A DNA stretch of 64,000 bases from JBBIMS01 sp964531645 (GTDB lineage: Bacteria > Acidobacteriota > Aminicenantia > JBFLYD01 > JBBIMS01). Shown in pieces: positions 35,570 to 45,849 of the stretch. Where the stretch lies: positions 3,038-67,037 of the forward strand of contig CAZHEF010000008.1 of NCBI GenBank assembly GCA_964531645.1, read 5' to 3'. Within the stretch, counting starts at the first letter, position 1. The number at the start of each line of letters is the position of its first letter. The notes beneath the pieces are model-generated. The model was not told the DNA's origin. It saw only the letters and a list, made by a program, of their open reading frames with translations, and ran no database searches. A program made the position numbers and the translations under genes.

Positions 35570-37512
35570 ATGAATAATTCAAAAAAATTTAAAGTTGAGT
35601 TAAAAAATATTGAATGGTTCAGAGACAATGTCCCTTGCTATCAAGCTTGCCCTGTTCATACAGATTCAGGAAGATATGTCCAATTAATTACTGAATATAA
35701 TTTCCTTGATGCCTTTTTTATTGCCCACTCTCCGAACCCTTTTTCAACAATCTGTGGTAGGGTATGTTCTGCTCCCTGCGAGGATGCCTGTAGAAGGGGA
35801 AAAGTTGATAGCCCTGTGACAATCAGAGCCCTCAAAAGATTCTTGACCGAAAGATTCGGGGTCGAATCTCCTGACCCGATTGTTCCCTTTTTTGAGGAAG
35901 GAGGCGTAGAAGACAAAGGTTTTAAGACTTTATGGCATGTTCCAAAACTTATAAAAAAAAGAGAGTTAGAAAATCAATACAAAAAAGTTGCAATAATTGG
36001 AGGTGGTCCTGCTGGTTTATCCTGTGCCCATGACCTTGCCCTTATGGGATACAGAGTTACAATTTTTGAAGCTACTGAGCAATTCGGTGGTATGGTGAGA
36101 CATGGGATACCCGCTCACAGATTGGACAAGACAGCTCTTGATAAGACTATAGAGGCTATCTTATCTCTCGGGGTTGAGATAAAGAAAAATTTTCCGTTGG
36201 ATGAAAGATTTGGAATTAGAGAATTGAAAAGAGAAGGATTTGACGCAATTTTTATTGCTTCTGGAGCATGGAAACCAGATAAATTAAAAATTGAAGGTTC
36301 AGAGTTAGATGGGATAGCCACTGCAGTTGATTTTCTTTTAAATGTCAATAGAGGTTATCGCCTTGATTTAGGAAGAAAGGTTATTGTAATAGGTGGAGGT
36401 TCTGTTGCCCTTGATGCAGCAAGAACAGCATTAAGAGAAGCTTTCAAAGAATTAGAGATGACAGAGGAACAGGCCGTTGCTCAGGATACAATTATTGCAA
36501 TTGATGTTGCCCGTTCAGCTCTGAGAACAGGAGCAAGGGATGTAATGGTCTTCAGCTTGGAGAGTTTTGATGAGATGCCTGCAAGAAAAACTGTTCAAGG
36601 CAGGGAGGAATTTGAGGAAGCTATAAAAGAAGGGATTAAATTCTTCCCATCCTATGGACCTAAGAGATTTATAGGCGATGGGAAAAGGGTAAAAGGGGTT
36701 GAATTCCTTGAGTGTGAAAGGGTCTTTGATGAAAAGGGTGCATTTAATCCCTTTTAAGGCAAGGAACTGAAGTTATATTTGAATGTGACTCTATAATACT
36801 TGCTATTGGACAGAAACCATACTTTCCCTTTATTTCTCAAGGGGATGATATTGAGCTAACACCCTTTGGAACAATAAAAGTGGACCCTTTAACCCTATCA
36901 ACTACTGCAGAAGGTGTTTTTGCTGGAGGTGATGCAGTTTTTGGTCCGAGGACCCTGATAGAAGCTGTTTCCAATGGGAAAAGATCAGCCCTTTCCATTG
37001 ATGAATACTTAAAAAGGATTGGAAAAGGGGAAGTATTTTTTGTTAAGCCCCGTCAAAGGGAAAAGATTCTTAATGTAAAAATAGAAGTTATTCCCACAGA
37101 ACTTTACACATCACCGGAAAATTATGAATTCCTTAAAAGGAAAACTCCACCAACCCTGCCCCTTGATAGAAGAGTTGGGATGACTGAGGTTGAAATGGTA
37201 TATCCTGAAGAGACTGCAATGGAACAAGCAAAAAGATGTCTTTCCTGTCATATCTATACAATTTACGATGGTGAGAAGTGTGTTTTGTGCGGAGGGTGTG
37301 TTGATGTTTGTCCGAGGGATTGCATTAGGTTTATACCCATTTCAGAGGCTGAATTTGCTGGAATAAATAAGCTTCCAGAGAATATGAGTGAAGAAACTGT
37401 TCTTTTTATTAAAGATGATGATGAATGCATAAGATGTGGATTATGTGCAAAGAGATGCCCAACAGGTGCAATAACTATGGAAAGATTCCATTTTGAGGAG
37501 GATTTTTTATGA
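35570..37512 (+). pseudogene. GltD-like flavoprotein with C-terminal ferredoxin domain, frameshifted
   Basis: About 647 codons. The N-terminal Fe-S helical domain has CYQACPVHTDSGRY and CGRVCSAPCEDACRRG. Two Rossmann sites follow (IIGGGPAGLSCAHDLALMG and VIGGGSVALDAARTA). The frame breaks near 36750-36757 (one base missing, stop TAA). It resumes with RQGTEVIFECDSIILAIGQKP, then GVFAGGDAV (FAD) and two 4Fe-4S motifs, CVLCGGCVDVCPRDC and CIRCGLCAKRCPTGA, at the C-terminus. The N-terminal part matches NADPH-glutamate-synthase beta subunits. It overlaps the Rieske gene by four bases, so it probably links a cytoplasmic electron donor to the Rieske/cytochrome b complex. The 4Fe-4S-bearing half may be made separately. 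Confidence 0.82.
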
Positions 37513-38012
37513 AGGAAGAGAGGAGAAAATTCCTGAAAAAAATTGGTATAGGAACCCTTCTTGCTTCAATTTCTGGAATCCTCTACACCTTTGTCAGAGC
37601 TTTTAAGCCAGATGTTCTCTACGAACCGCCAAGAAGAGCAAAGGTGGGGGAGCCATCAAAGTTTCCTGAGGGTATAACTTTTTTACCCGATTTCAAAGTT
37701 TTTTTAGTCAGGGAAGGAAATTCATTCCATGCCATCTCTGCTGTTTGCACCCACCTTGGTTGCACTGTCCAGATGGCAAAACTTGCACAAGCGAAGAAGG
37801 TTGTTGCAAGGGGAGAGGAGATTTCAGAGTCCTTTGAGTTCTTCTGTGCATGCCATGGCTCCCGTTATTATGGAGATGGAACAAATTATTCTGGTCCCGC
37901 CCCTCGTCCCCTTCCCTGGTTCAAGCTTCATGTCTCTCCCGAGGATGGACAATTATTAATTGATTTTTCCAGGGAAGTTGAAAGGGGAACAGGACTAACT
38001 GTTCAGGGGTGA
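37509..38012 (+). CDS. Rieske 2Fe-2S protein
   Basis: A 167-residue protein with an N-terminal anchor (RRKFLKKIGIGTLLASISGILYTFV; an RR-like start typical of Tat-inserted Rieske proteins). The two cluster-binding boxes are CTHLGC near residue 78 and CACHGSRYYGDG near residue 115 (normally CPCHG). It should pass electrons from quinol to a c-type cytochrome and on to nitrous oxide reductase. It is coupled by four-base overlaps to the flavoprotein upstream and cytochrome b downstream. Intact. Confidence 0.92.
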   Translation: MKEERRKFLKKIGIGTLLASISGILYTFVRAFKPDVLYEPPRRAKVGEPSKFPEGITFLPDFKVFLVREGNSFHAISAVCTHLGCTVQMAKLAQAKKVVARGEEISESFEFFCACHGSRYYGDGTNYSGPAPRPLPWFKLHVSPEDGQLLIDFSREVERGTGLTVQG

Positions 38013-39331
38013 AAATGGAAAAGAATAAATTTAAAAGAATTTTAAAAAGGCTAACATATACATGGGCTCCATCCAGTAGAAAAGAAAGTGGAGAGGCTAT
38101 TGTTAAAAATTTCTTTCTCCATTGGTTCCCGAATAAATCTTTTAAGAGAAGCTTGTCCTGGGGATACTCCCTTTGGCTTGGAACAGTTTCTCTTTCTCTT
38201 TTTATAATTCTTTTTATTAGCGGGATAATCCTGATGTTTTTCTATGTTCCATCAATTGAAAGGGCTTACTGGAGTGTCAAAGATATAGAGTATGTAATCT
38301 CCTACGGATGGTTTCTCAGGGGAATTCACAGGAATGCCGCCCACTTAATGGTAGCTGTTGTTTTCTTTCATATGGTCAGGGTATTTCTCACTGGTGCCTA
38401 TCGCTCAGCTTTTAAAGGTTTAGGATTTAGAGAAGTTAACTGGCTTGTTGGAGTTGCCCTTCTTCTCCTTACACTCATTTTCTCCTTTACTGGTTATCTT
38501 CTTCCATGGGACCAGCTTGCTTACTGGGCAATTACAGTTGGGACAAATATTGCAAGTTCAATTCCACTGATAGGGAGATGGATAAGATTCATGCTTCTCG
38601 GCGGTAATGAGATAAGTCAGAATACACTGATAAGATTTTATGCGCTCCATGTTGCGCTTTTACCTGCCATTGTCACCTTGCTAATTGCTTATCATATGTG
38701 GAGAATAAGAAAGGATGGAGGTCTTGCCTTTTTCGACAATTTCCTCCTGAACACCCCGAAAGTTGAGACAAATCCTTCTTCAACAAAAACCTATACCATC
38801 CTCGGAGTTACAAAGGGTAAGTCTATTGCAGTGTATGATTACAAAGCAGAAGATGAGTTTTTGGAGTCTTCACCTAATTTAATAGTAAGAGCTCTAACAG
38901 TTTTCCTTATCACATTCTTTTTGTGTTTTTTTATGAGCCTTCTTCTGAAAACACCCCTTGAGGAGCCAGCCAATCCATCAGTAACTCCAAATCCTGCAAA
39001 AGCTCCATGGTATTTTCTCTGGCTACAGGAACTTGTCGCAGATACCACAATAAAAATAGGTGATTTCGCAATAAGTGGAGGGCTTGTAGGAGGGGTTATA
39101 ATTCCAGGGGTTTTACTATTCCTTTTAATAATATGGCCCTTTATTGATAAAAGCCCTTTAAGAACAATAGGAATATGGTTTCCTAAGGAGAGAAAAACTC
39201 AAATAATTGTCTTTTTGATTATAGTCTTTTTAGTAATTGTTCTCATCTTCATTGGAACATACATGAGAGGACCCAACTGGCAAATTTTCTGGCCATGGGA
39301 GAGCTGGCCCGATAGACCTCTTAATCTATAG
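38009..39331 (+). CDS. Cytochrome b (fused b6/subunit IV type)
   Basis: A 440-residue membrane protein with about 8-9 helices. The heme-b His pairs are in GIHRNAAHLMVAVVFFHMVRVF and in the FYALHVALLPAIVTLLIAYH helix. The C-terminal third has NPAKAPWYFLWLQELV, the quinol-site region of the subunit IV-like half. Together with the Rieske protein it forms a bc-type quinol oxidase core. It overlaps the Rieske gene by four bases and precedes the multiheme cytochrome by ten. Such complexes accompany clade II-type nos clusters. Intact. Confidence 0.92.
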   Translation: MKMEKNKFKRILKRLTYTWAPSSRKESGEAIVKNFFLHWFPNKSFKRSLSWGYSLWLGTVSLSLFIILFISGIILMFFYVPSIERAYWSVKDIEYVISYGWFLRGIHRNAAHLMVAVVFFHMVRVFLTGAYRSAFKGLGFREVNWLVGVALLLLTLIFSFTGYLLPWDQLAYWAITVGTNIASSIPLIGRWIRFMLLGGNEISQNTLIRFYALHVALLPAIVTLLIAYHMWRIRKDGGLAFFDNFLLNTPKVETNPSSTKTYTILGVTKGKSIAVYDYKAEDEFLESSPNLIVRALTVFLITFFLCFFMSLLLKTPLEEPANPSVTPNPAKAPWYFLWLQELVADTTIKIGDFAISGGLVGGVIIPGVLLFLLIIWPFIDKSPLRTIGIWFPKERKTQIIVFLIIVFLVIVLIFIGTYMRGPNWQIFWPWESWPDRPLNL

Positions 39332-39341
39332 GAGTGAGGAT

Positions 39342-40554
39342 ATGAGAAATATATTTGAGATAAATGATTTAAAGAAAAGGGATATCCTTCTTCTTCTTAT
39401 TTCAGGTTTTATTTTGTTCCTTTTCACCCTTTATCTGATAGGTAGTGCCAATCTACCGTCCTGGAAAATCTACCAGAAGGATTTCAAAAAGAAAATTAAA
39501 GAAAAATTTGGAGAAGAACAGGCTGAGCTTATTCCAAATGGTATCCAGCAAATCTGGATTAAGGATTTGAACAGGGTTGACCGTTGTATCACATGCCATC
39601 TCGGACTTGAATGGAAGGGGCTGGAAAATATGGAAGAGCCCATTTAAAAGTCATCCTGCAAAAGAAATAATTAAAATTCATCCCTTTTCCAAATACGGAT
39701 GCACTCTCTGTCACGGAGGTCAAGGTTATGCCCTTGAAAAGGATGAGGCTCACGGATATTCCGAGCACTGGGAATATCCTCTTCTTTCAAAGGAACTTGC
39801 AGATGCCCATCTGATAAGGGAGAAAAAAGCCTTGATAGAAATGAACTGCAACATATGTCACAGATACGATTTGGAGACAGAGGGGATGGAATTTATAAAT
39901 CTTGGGAAAAGGATAGTTAGAGAAAAAGGTTGCAGAGCCTGTCACATAATTAATGGAAGAGGAGGGTCCATAGGTCCTGATTTAACATATGAAGGAGATA
40001 AATCACCGGAACAATTTGATTATTCCCGTTCTCTTTCATCAGTTAAAACTGTTTTTGAATGGCATATGAATCATTTCAAAAACCCAAAAAGTGTTCTTCC
40101 AGATTCCATAATGCCTGATTTCAAATTTTCAACAGAGGAAGCACAGGTTTTAACACTTCTTGTCATGAGCTGGAAAAGGGTTGAACTTCCAATAAATTAT
40201 TATCCTTCTGTGAAACTTCATGAACCACCCACTGAAAAGGAACTTGAGGCTGAGAGGGCAATGGGAACAGGGGAAGGTGCATTTTTTGTTCAGAAAACCT
40301 GTTTCATATGCCACTCAATAAAGAGTCTGGAGATTAAATCTCCAACGGATATAGGTCCTGATTTGAGCAATGCCTACGAGAATGTCTGGAGAAAGTATAG
40401 CATGGACCTTAAAACATTTCTTCTTAATCCTACTTCCACAATGAAGATGGTCTTAGAGGTTCAGATTCCCCTTACAGTGGATGAAAGGATAATGGCTTAT
40501 GATAAGCTGGTAAAAGCATATGAGGAATACAAAAAAAGTTTGGAGAAAAAATAA
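39342..40554 (+). pseudogene. Membrane-anchored pentaheme cytochrome c, frameshifted
   Basis: One membrane helix (residues ~14-34), then CITCH near residue 82. The frame breaks near 39640 at GAGCCCATTTAAAAG: one extra base before TTTAAA causes the TAA at 39645-39647. The second frame continues from it with CTLCH, CNICH, CRACH and CFICH, giving five CxxCH motifs in all, plus Met-rich distal-ligand stretches. It would receive electrons from the Rieske/cytochrome b complex and feed NosZ. It is followed by nosZ with an AGGAGG site between. The start of the downstream open frame (39577) is not a natural initiator. Confidence 0.85.
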
Positions 40555-40571
40555 ATTTTTAGGAGGTTTGT

Positions 40572-42464
40572 ATGGGTTTTAAAAACACAAAATTTTTATG
40601 GGTACTGGTTTTCTTCCTTTCCGCAGGTTTGATATTTTTATCAGCCTGTAAAAAGGAAGGAAGAAAAGTTCGCTCGGAGATTGAGGAAGCAGCTCTAAAA
40701 CAGTATGTTCCACGAGGTCAGCACGATGAGTTTTATCTTTTTATGTCCGGAGGTCATGGTGGTGGAGTTTATGTCTATGGTGTTCCATCTATGAGACACA
40801 TCAGGACAATTCCAGTATTTACTCCTTACCCTCAAACTGGCTGGGGCTTTGATTCGGAATCAAAAAAGATGTTAGGCGGATACACATGGGGAGATGTTCA
40901 TCATCCTCAGATTTCCCAGACCAATGCAGAATATGATGGAAGATGGTTGTTTGTCAATGATAATGCCAATAACAGAGTTGCAAGAATCGACCTGAGAACA
41001 TTCAGGACAGTAGAAATATTTGGTCCCATATCCAATGTAATGGGAAATCATGGTTCTGCATATATTACTCCTAACACTGAATATGTTTTTGCTGCTACCC
41101 GATTCTCAATTCCGATCCCAAGAGGAACTTACGCTCCAGTGGAAGAATATGCTACGAAATATAAAGGTGTTGTGACAGGGATTAAAGTTGATCCTCAAAC
41201 CGGGCAGATGAGTCTGGGTTGGCAAGTTTTGTTACCTCCATTCAACTACGACCTTGGTTATGGAGGAAGAAAGGTCAGCTATGGTTGGGCATTCTGGACT
41301 TGTTACAATTCTGAAAGGGCGACTGGAAAACTTGAGGTAACTGCTTCTCAGAAAGAGAAGGATTACATTGTGGCTGTAAACTGGAAGAAAGTTGAAAAGG
41401 CAATAGAACAGGGTAAATATGAGGTTATTGGCGGTGCAAAGGTTGTTGATACTAAAAAGGTTCCAGGAATTGCCTACTTCATTCCATGCGGGAAATCTCC
41501 CCACTGAGTTGATGTAGATCCATCTGGAGAATACATAATTGGAAGTGGAAAGCTCAATCCCACAGTTTCCGTTTATAGTTTCTCAAAATTCTTAAAAGCC
41601 ATTGAAAACAAAGATTTTGAAGGAGAAGAAGATGGAATCCCTGTTGTAAAATTTGAAAGTGTAAGAGAGGCTGAGGTTCCTGTTGGTCTTGGTCCCCTCC
41701 ATACTCAATTTGACGACAAAGGTTTTGCTTACACATCCCTTTTTGTTGAATCAGCAGTTGCAAAGTGGAGAGTAGGACCACCTTGGGATGTTGTGGATAA
41801 GATACCGGTTGCCTATAATGTGGGACATTTGACAGTAGCAGGCGGAGATACTGGTAAGCCTTACGGAAAATGGCTTGTTGCTTGCAACAAACTTTCCAAG
41901 GGAAGACATTTGCCGGTTGGACCATCCCAGCCTGAGTCTGCACAGTTAATTGATATATCGGGAGAAAAAATGAAATTAATTGCAGAAGCTTACCCTGAGC
42001 CAGAACCCCATTATGCAGTTATGTGCCCTGCTTCTTTACTCAAGCCCATAGAAGTTTATGTAAAAGGTGTTGACAATAAAGACCCCAATGCAATATGGTC
42101 AGAAACAGAAGCAAGGCAGGTAAGGAAAGGGAATGTTGTTGAAGTATGGATGATGGTAGTTAGAAGTTACATTGCTCCTTATAAAATTGAATGTGAGGAA
42201 GGAGATAAAGTAATAATCCATATTACAAATATAGAAGAGATGAGGGATGAAATTCATAGATTTGCCATCTGTGAATACGACATCAATGTGACCCCAGATC
42301 CGGGAGAGACAGTTCATGTAGAGTTTATAGCCAATAAACCAGGTGTTTTCCCATATTATTGCACAAATTTCTGTTCAGCTCTTCATCAGGAGATGCAAGG
42401 TTATTTAGTGGTGAAACCCAGGAAGTTTGCTAAGTTAGAAAAAGGTTTGCTTACCAGACCATAA
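40572..42464 (+). pseudogene. nosZ: Nitrous oxide reductase with an in-frame TGA
   Basis: About 630 codons starting at 40572 after TTTAGGAGGTTTGT. A lipoprotein signal (LSAC, Cys26) replaces the Tat signal, as in many clade II-type enzymes. CuZ ligands seen include DVHHPQ, KSPH, VGHLT, KGRHLPVGP and EPHYAVM. The CuA domain has YYCTNFCSALHQEM. Codon 312 (41505-41507) is TGA, directly after the ligand KSPH. Relatives have Gly there (KSPHG), one base away (GGA to TGA). The frame then continues to a normal stop. The enzyme reduces N2O to N2 in the periplasm. With this stop, neither the CuA domain nor most CuZ ligands would be made. Confidence 0.92.
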
Positions 42465-42485
42465 TGGAAAGGAGAGGAGGACTTC

Positions 42486-43067
42486 ATGGCAAAAATTAAG
42501 AAAATGGGAGTTGTTCTCCTCCTTCTTTCTTCAATCTTCATGGTTTGCTCAATACCTCTTCCATTATGGACATTCTGGGTAAAATCCTATCAGTATCCTG
42601 AAGGGCTTGTCATGCATGTTTATCTTTACAAAGTTGGTGGGAGAGACCTTGTGGAAATAAATGTATTGAATCATTATATAGGGATGAAAGAGATAAAAAA
42701 TGAAGATTTTCCATAGTTTAAATTTTTCCCTTACTGGCTATGTGGAATAGCTCTTCTCACTTTTATAATTGCCTTTCTCAGAAAAAAAATTCTGGTTCTT
42801 ATTCCATTAGGATTGACTGCAATTTTCGGCATATACGGATTATATCTTCTCTATTCCCAACTCTACGATTACGGACACAATCTCTCACCAAAGGCAGCCA
42901 TGAAGATTCCTCCTTTCACCCCACCTATTTTTGGAACAAATAAATTTGCCCAGTTTACAACCTTAGCCTATTTTGACCTGGGAGCTTATCTGATTCTGAT
43001 TTCCTTCTTTCTAATGGCTCTGGTATTTTGGGCAAATTTAGTAGTAAAGGAGGTCAAAAATGTATAA
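42486..43067 (+). pseudogene. Four-helix NosB-like membrane protein with an in-frame TAG
   Basis: About 193 codons. A first hydrophobic helix (residues ~8-27) is followed by an extracytoplasmic loop, then TAG at codon 77 (42714-42716), then three more helices in the same frame ending VKEVKNV. Downstream of nosZ in clade II-type clusters there is usually a small polytopic NosB protein of unknown role. Length, location and topology fit. No motif proves it. It overlaps the next gene by eight bases. Confidence 0.65.
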
Positions 43068-43509
43068 AAAACTTTTAATTTTAATCATTATTGGTATTTT
43101 CGCAGGGGGTCTTCTTTTCTTTACTGGATGTAAAAAGAAGGAAGTCCCTCCTGCTGAGGAGAAAAAACCCGCTCCAGTGACTGAAGTTCAAGCACCTCCT
43201 AAGAATCCCTGTGAATATGCTATGAATGTTGCATCGACTACTGCCAATATTGTTAAAGGTTTATATGATAAGCTTAAAACCGTTCAGCTTACCGATGATT
43301 TCCAGAAGGATGAAATGAGAGATGGTGAGATGTGGCTTTCAAAGGCAGATGATATATTTGAAAAAACTAAGAGTGCCTATGAACAGAAAGGTTGCGATAA
43401 ACAGATTGAGACTGATTTTAACCAGGCATGGCAGTGGTATATAAAAGCAGGAACCAACTTTGTCACCCTTGATATGATGATAAAGAAAGCAGTTACAGTT
43501 AAAGAATGA
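43060..43509 (+). CDS. Hypothetical nos-cluster lipoprotein
   Basis: A 149-residue lipoprotein with lipobox FTGC (Cys23), a Pro/Glu/Lys-rich linker and a helical ~95-residue domain containing two Cys (positions ~50 and ~109). I do not recognise it. The Cys pair could form a disulfide or bind a metal. It follows the NosB-like gene by overlap and is followed by a very strong hairpin. A role in copper handling or electron transfer to NosZ is plausible only from position. Confidence 0.6.
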   Translation: MYKKLLILIIIGIFAGGLLFFTGCKKKEVPPAEEKKPAPVTEVQAPPKNPCEYAMNVASTTANIVKGLYDKLKTVQLTDDFQKDEMRDGEMWLSKADDIFEKTKSAYEQKGCDKQIETDFNQAWQWYIKAGTNFVTLDMMIKKAVTVKE

Positions 43510-43513
43510 ACAC

Positions 43514-43549
43514 TTGGAGGGGGAGGGGGTGAACCTCCTCCCCCTCCAA
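43514..43549 (+). terminator. Very strong GC-rich hairpin (16-bp stem, one mismatch)
   Basis: TTGGAGGGGGAGG and CCTCCCCCTCCAA pair perfectly over 13 bases. The stem extends to 16 with one mismatch around a TGAA loop. The following ACTTCTATTG is not a T run, so it may act as an attenuator or an RNA-processing/stability element separating nosZ-type genes from the TonB receptor. Confidence 0.65.
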
Positions 43550-43574
43550 ACTTCTATTGATAAAGGAGGTCAAA

Positions 43575-45830
43575 ATGAAAAGAGTGATTTTATATTTCAT
43601 TACCTTTTTAATTTTCAGCTCTTTTCTCTTTAGTGCTCAGATTAAAGGCTATGTAATTGATAGCGAGACAAAAAACGGTGTTTCCTCTGTTTCGGTTGTC
43701 ATCAAGGAACTTTCAAAGGAGACGCTAACCGATGACAAAGGATATTTTGAATTTTCAGATGTTCCTAAGGGTTGGTATACAGTTTCTGCGAGGAAAGATG
43801 GATATGAAACTTTGGAGATTTATGTGAATGTCAAAGATGAAGATATTAAGAGGGTTGAAATTCTTATTTTTAGAAAGGCTATGATTTCTGAAAGAATTGT
43901 GGTTACAGCATTCCCGTTCCCGACAATTCCATATTTCTCCATTTCTAATAAAGAAATTACAAGACAATCTATAAAAGATGTGGGAGAATTTTTCCGGGAA
44001 TTTCCAGGTGCATCAAGCATTAAAAAGGGTGGGACTGCATTAGACACTTCTTGGAGAGGTTTTTCAGGGAAACAGGTGAATACAGTATTCAATGATTTTG
44101 TAAGAATTGAAGGTGCCTGTCCTAACAGAATGGACCCGTCCACATCCCACTTTGAAGCCCACGATTTTGAGAAAATTGAGATCTTTAAGGGTCCCTTTAC
44201 AGTCAGATATGGACCCAACTTCGCTGGAACAATAAATATGACCCCGAAAGTTTTTCTCTTTGCCCATGAAGAGTTTAAATATTATGGGCGGGTGAGCGGA
44301 GCTTTCGAGTCAAATGGAAGTGGCAAAAACGGAAGATTGAATTTTGCAGGGGGGAAAGATAGTTATAATTTGGTTTTATCGGGAGGATATAGAAGTTATC
44401 AGAATTATAAGGATGGAAATGGAAGAGAGATTCCCTCAAGTTTTAATTCAAAGGATGCCTCAATCAGGGGCGGAATTAATTTTGAGCATCACCTTTTCAA
44501 TATTTCTTACAATTACAAATACAACTGGGATGTTCTCTATCCCGCTCTTCCAATGGATGCTGAATATGACAGAGCGGATATATTCTTTCTCGATTATCGT
44601 TACAAATCATCAAAATCATTTTTAAATTCTATTTCCTTAAAGCTTTTCTATGACACTGTTGATCACAGTATGAATAATTTCAAGAAACCAACATTTGTAA
44701 ATATGGCAGCTAAAACAGATGTAAAAACATGGTTTCAGGGTGGAAGGATAGAGACCGATACGCAATTTGGAAATGTTTCTGCTTTTATGGGTCTTGAAGC
44801 TCTGGAGGAAAGAAGGGATGGTTTGAGAACAAGGGATATAAAAACAGGTCCAATGGCTGGAAAACACTTTACTGACATAATATGGCCCAGTGCATTGGCA
44901 AGGACCATCGGCTTCTATACAGAAATCAGCACCCCTGTAGGGAATTCCCTTTTTCTGACTGCGGGTGGCAGAATTGATGAGGCTAGGTCTGATGCAAGGA
45001 ATCATGACCCCGCATTTATTTCCATTTATGGAAAAGACCTGGCGAGAACCGACAAAAACTTTTCATTATTTTCTGTTTTAAGATATTATCCCTCAAGAAG
45101 CATGGAAATATCCTTTTCTGCCGGAAGAGGGGTTATATCTCCTGATATACCCCAGAGGTATCTTTTCCTTCTTCCTGCAGGTCTTGACAGGTACGACTAT
45201 ATCGGTAACCCATTTCTGAAACCACAAAAAAACAATCAGGTTGAGCTTGATATAAAAGGTAAAAGTGATAGATTTTTGTTCAGTGGTTCCCTTTTTTACT
45301 CCTATCTTGAAGATTTTATTTCTGCTAAAGTAGCAAATGAAGTCAAACCTCGTTCTCCAGGAGTTCTCGGGGTAAAAAGATTCGTAAACATCGATAAAGC
45401 CTATAAATATGGTGGTGAGATTGCTGGAGGATTCAAAGCAAGTGAAAATTTGTCAGTAACAGCAACAGTTGCTCAAACAATTGGTTATGATATTTCTAAC
45501 GATGATTATCTTCCCGAAATTCCTCCCTTTGAAGGAAATCTTAAAGTGAATTACGAAGTTAAAGGAAGGTTATGGATTAGACTCCATGGAAGATTTGTAT
45601 CCTCCCAGAATAGGGTTTCGAAACTTTTTGACGAGCTTAAAACTCCTGGATTTTCAGTTTATAATTTAAATCTGGGTTTGAACATGAAATATTTCCATTT
45701 AATTGTGGAAGGAAGGAATTTAACCAACAAACTTTATTATGAGCATCTAAACAGAAAAATAGCCGGGACAACTGAAAGAATCCCTGAAGCTGGGAGGAGT
45801 ATAATTGTAACCATTCTTAAGGAGTTCTAA
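43575..45830 (+). CDS. TonB-dependent receptor, NosA/OprC-like, probable copper uptake
   Basis: A 751-residue outer-membrane receptor. The start is the ATG at 43575, after AAAGGAGGTCAAA; a TTG at 43557 is less likely. Order: signal peptide (1-~21), a carboxypeptidase-regulatory-like beta sandwich (residues ~24-105), plug (~115-235) and 22-strand barrel ending in a final IIVTILKEF. In the plug, Cys182-x3-Met186 (ACPNRMDPST) matches the CxxxM copper-binding motif of OprC/NosA. Between the nosZ part and nosD it fits a supplier of copper for NosZ. Intact. Confidence 0.87.
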   Translation: MKRVILYFITFLIFSSFLFSAQIKGYVIDSETKNGVSSVSVVIKELSKETLTDDKGYFEFSDVPKGWYTVSARKDGYETLEIYVNVKDEDIKRVEILIFRKAMISERIVVTAFPFPTIPYFSISNKEITRQSIKDVGEFFREFPGASSIKKGGTALDTSWRGFSGKQVNTVFNDFVRIEGACPNRMDPSTSHFEAHDFEKIEIFKGPFTVRYGPNFAGTINMTPKVFLFAHEEFKYYGRVSGAFESNGSGKNGRLNFAGGKDSYNLVLSGGYRSYQNYKDGNGREIPSSFNSKDASIRGGINFEHHLFNISYNYKYNWDVLYPALPMDAEYDRADIFFLDYRYKSSKSFLNSISLKLFYDTVDHSMNNFKKPTFVNMAAKTDVKTWFQGGRIETDTQFGNVSAFMGLEALEERRDGLRTRDIKTGPMAGKHFTDIIWPSALARTIGFYTEISTPVGNSLFLTAGGRIDEARSDARNHDPAFISIYGKDLARTDKNFSLFSVLRYYPSRSMEISFSAGRGVISPDIPQRYLFLLPAGLDRYDYIGNPFLKPQKNNQVELDIKGKSDRFLFSGSLFYSYLEDFISAKVANEVKPRSPGVLGVKRFVNIDKAYKYGGEIAGGFKASENLSVTATVAQTIGYDISNDDYLPEIPPFEGNLKVNYEVKGRLWIRLHGRFVSSQNRVSKLFDELKTPGFSVYNLNLGLNMKYFHLIVEGRNLTNKLYYEHLNRKIAGTTERIPEAGRSIIVTILKEF

Positions 45831-45849
45831 AAGACCTGAGATAACAGGG

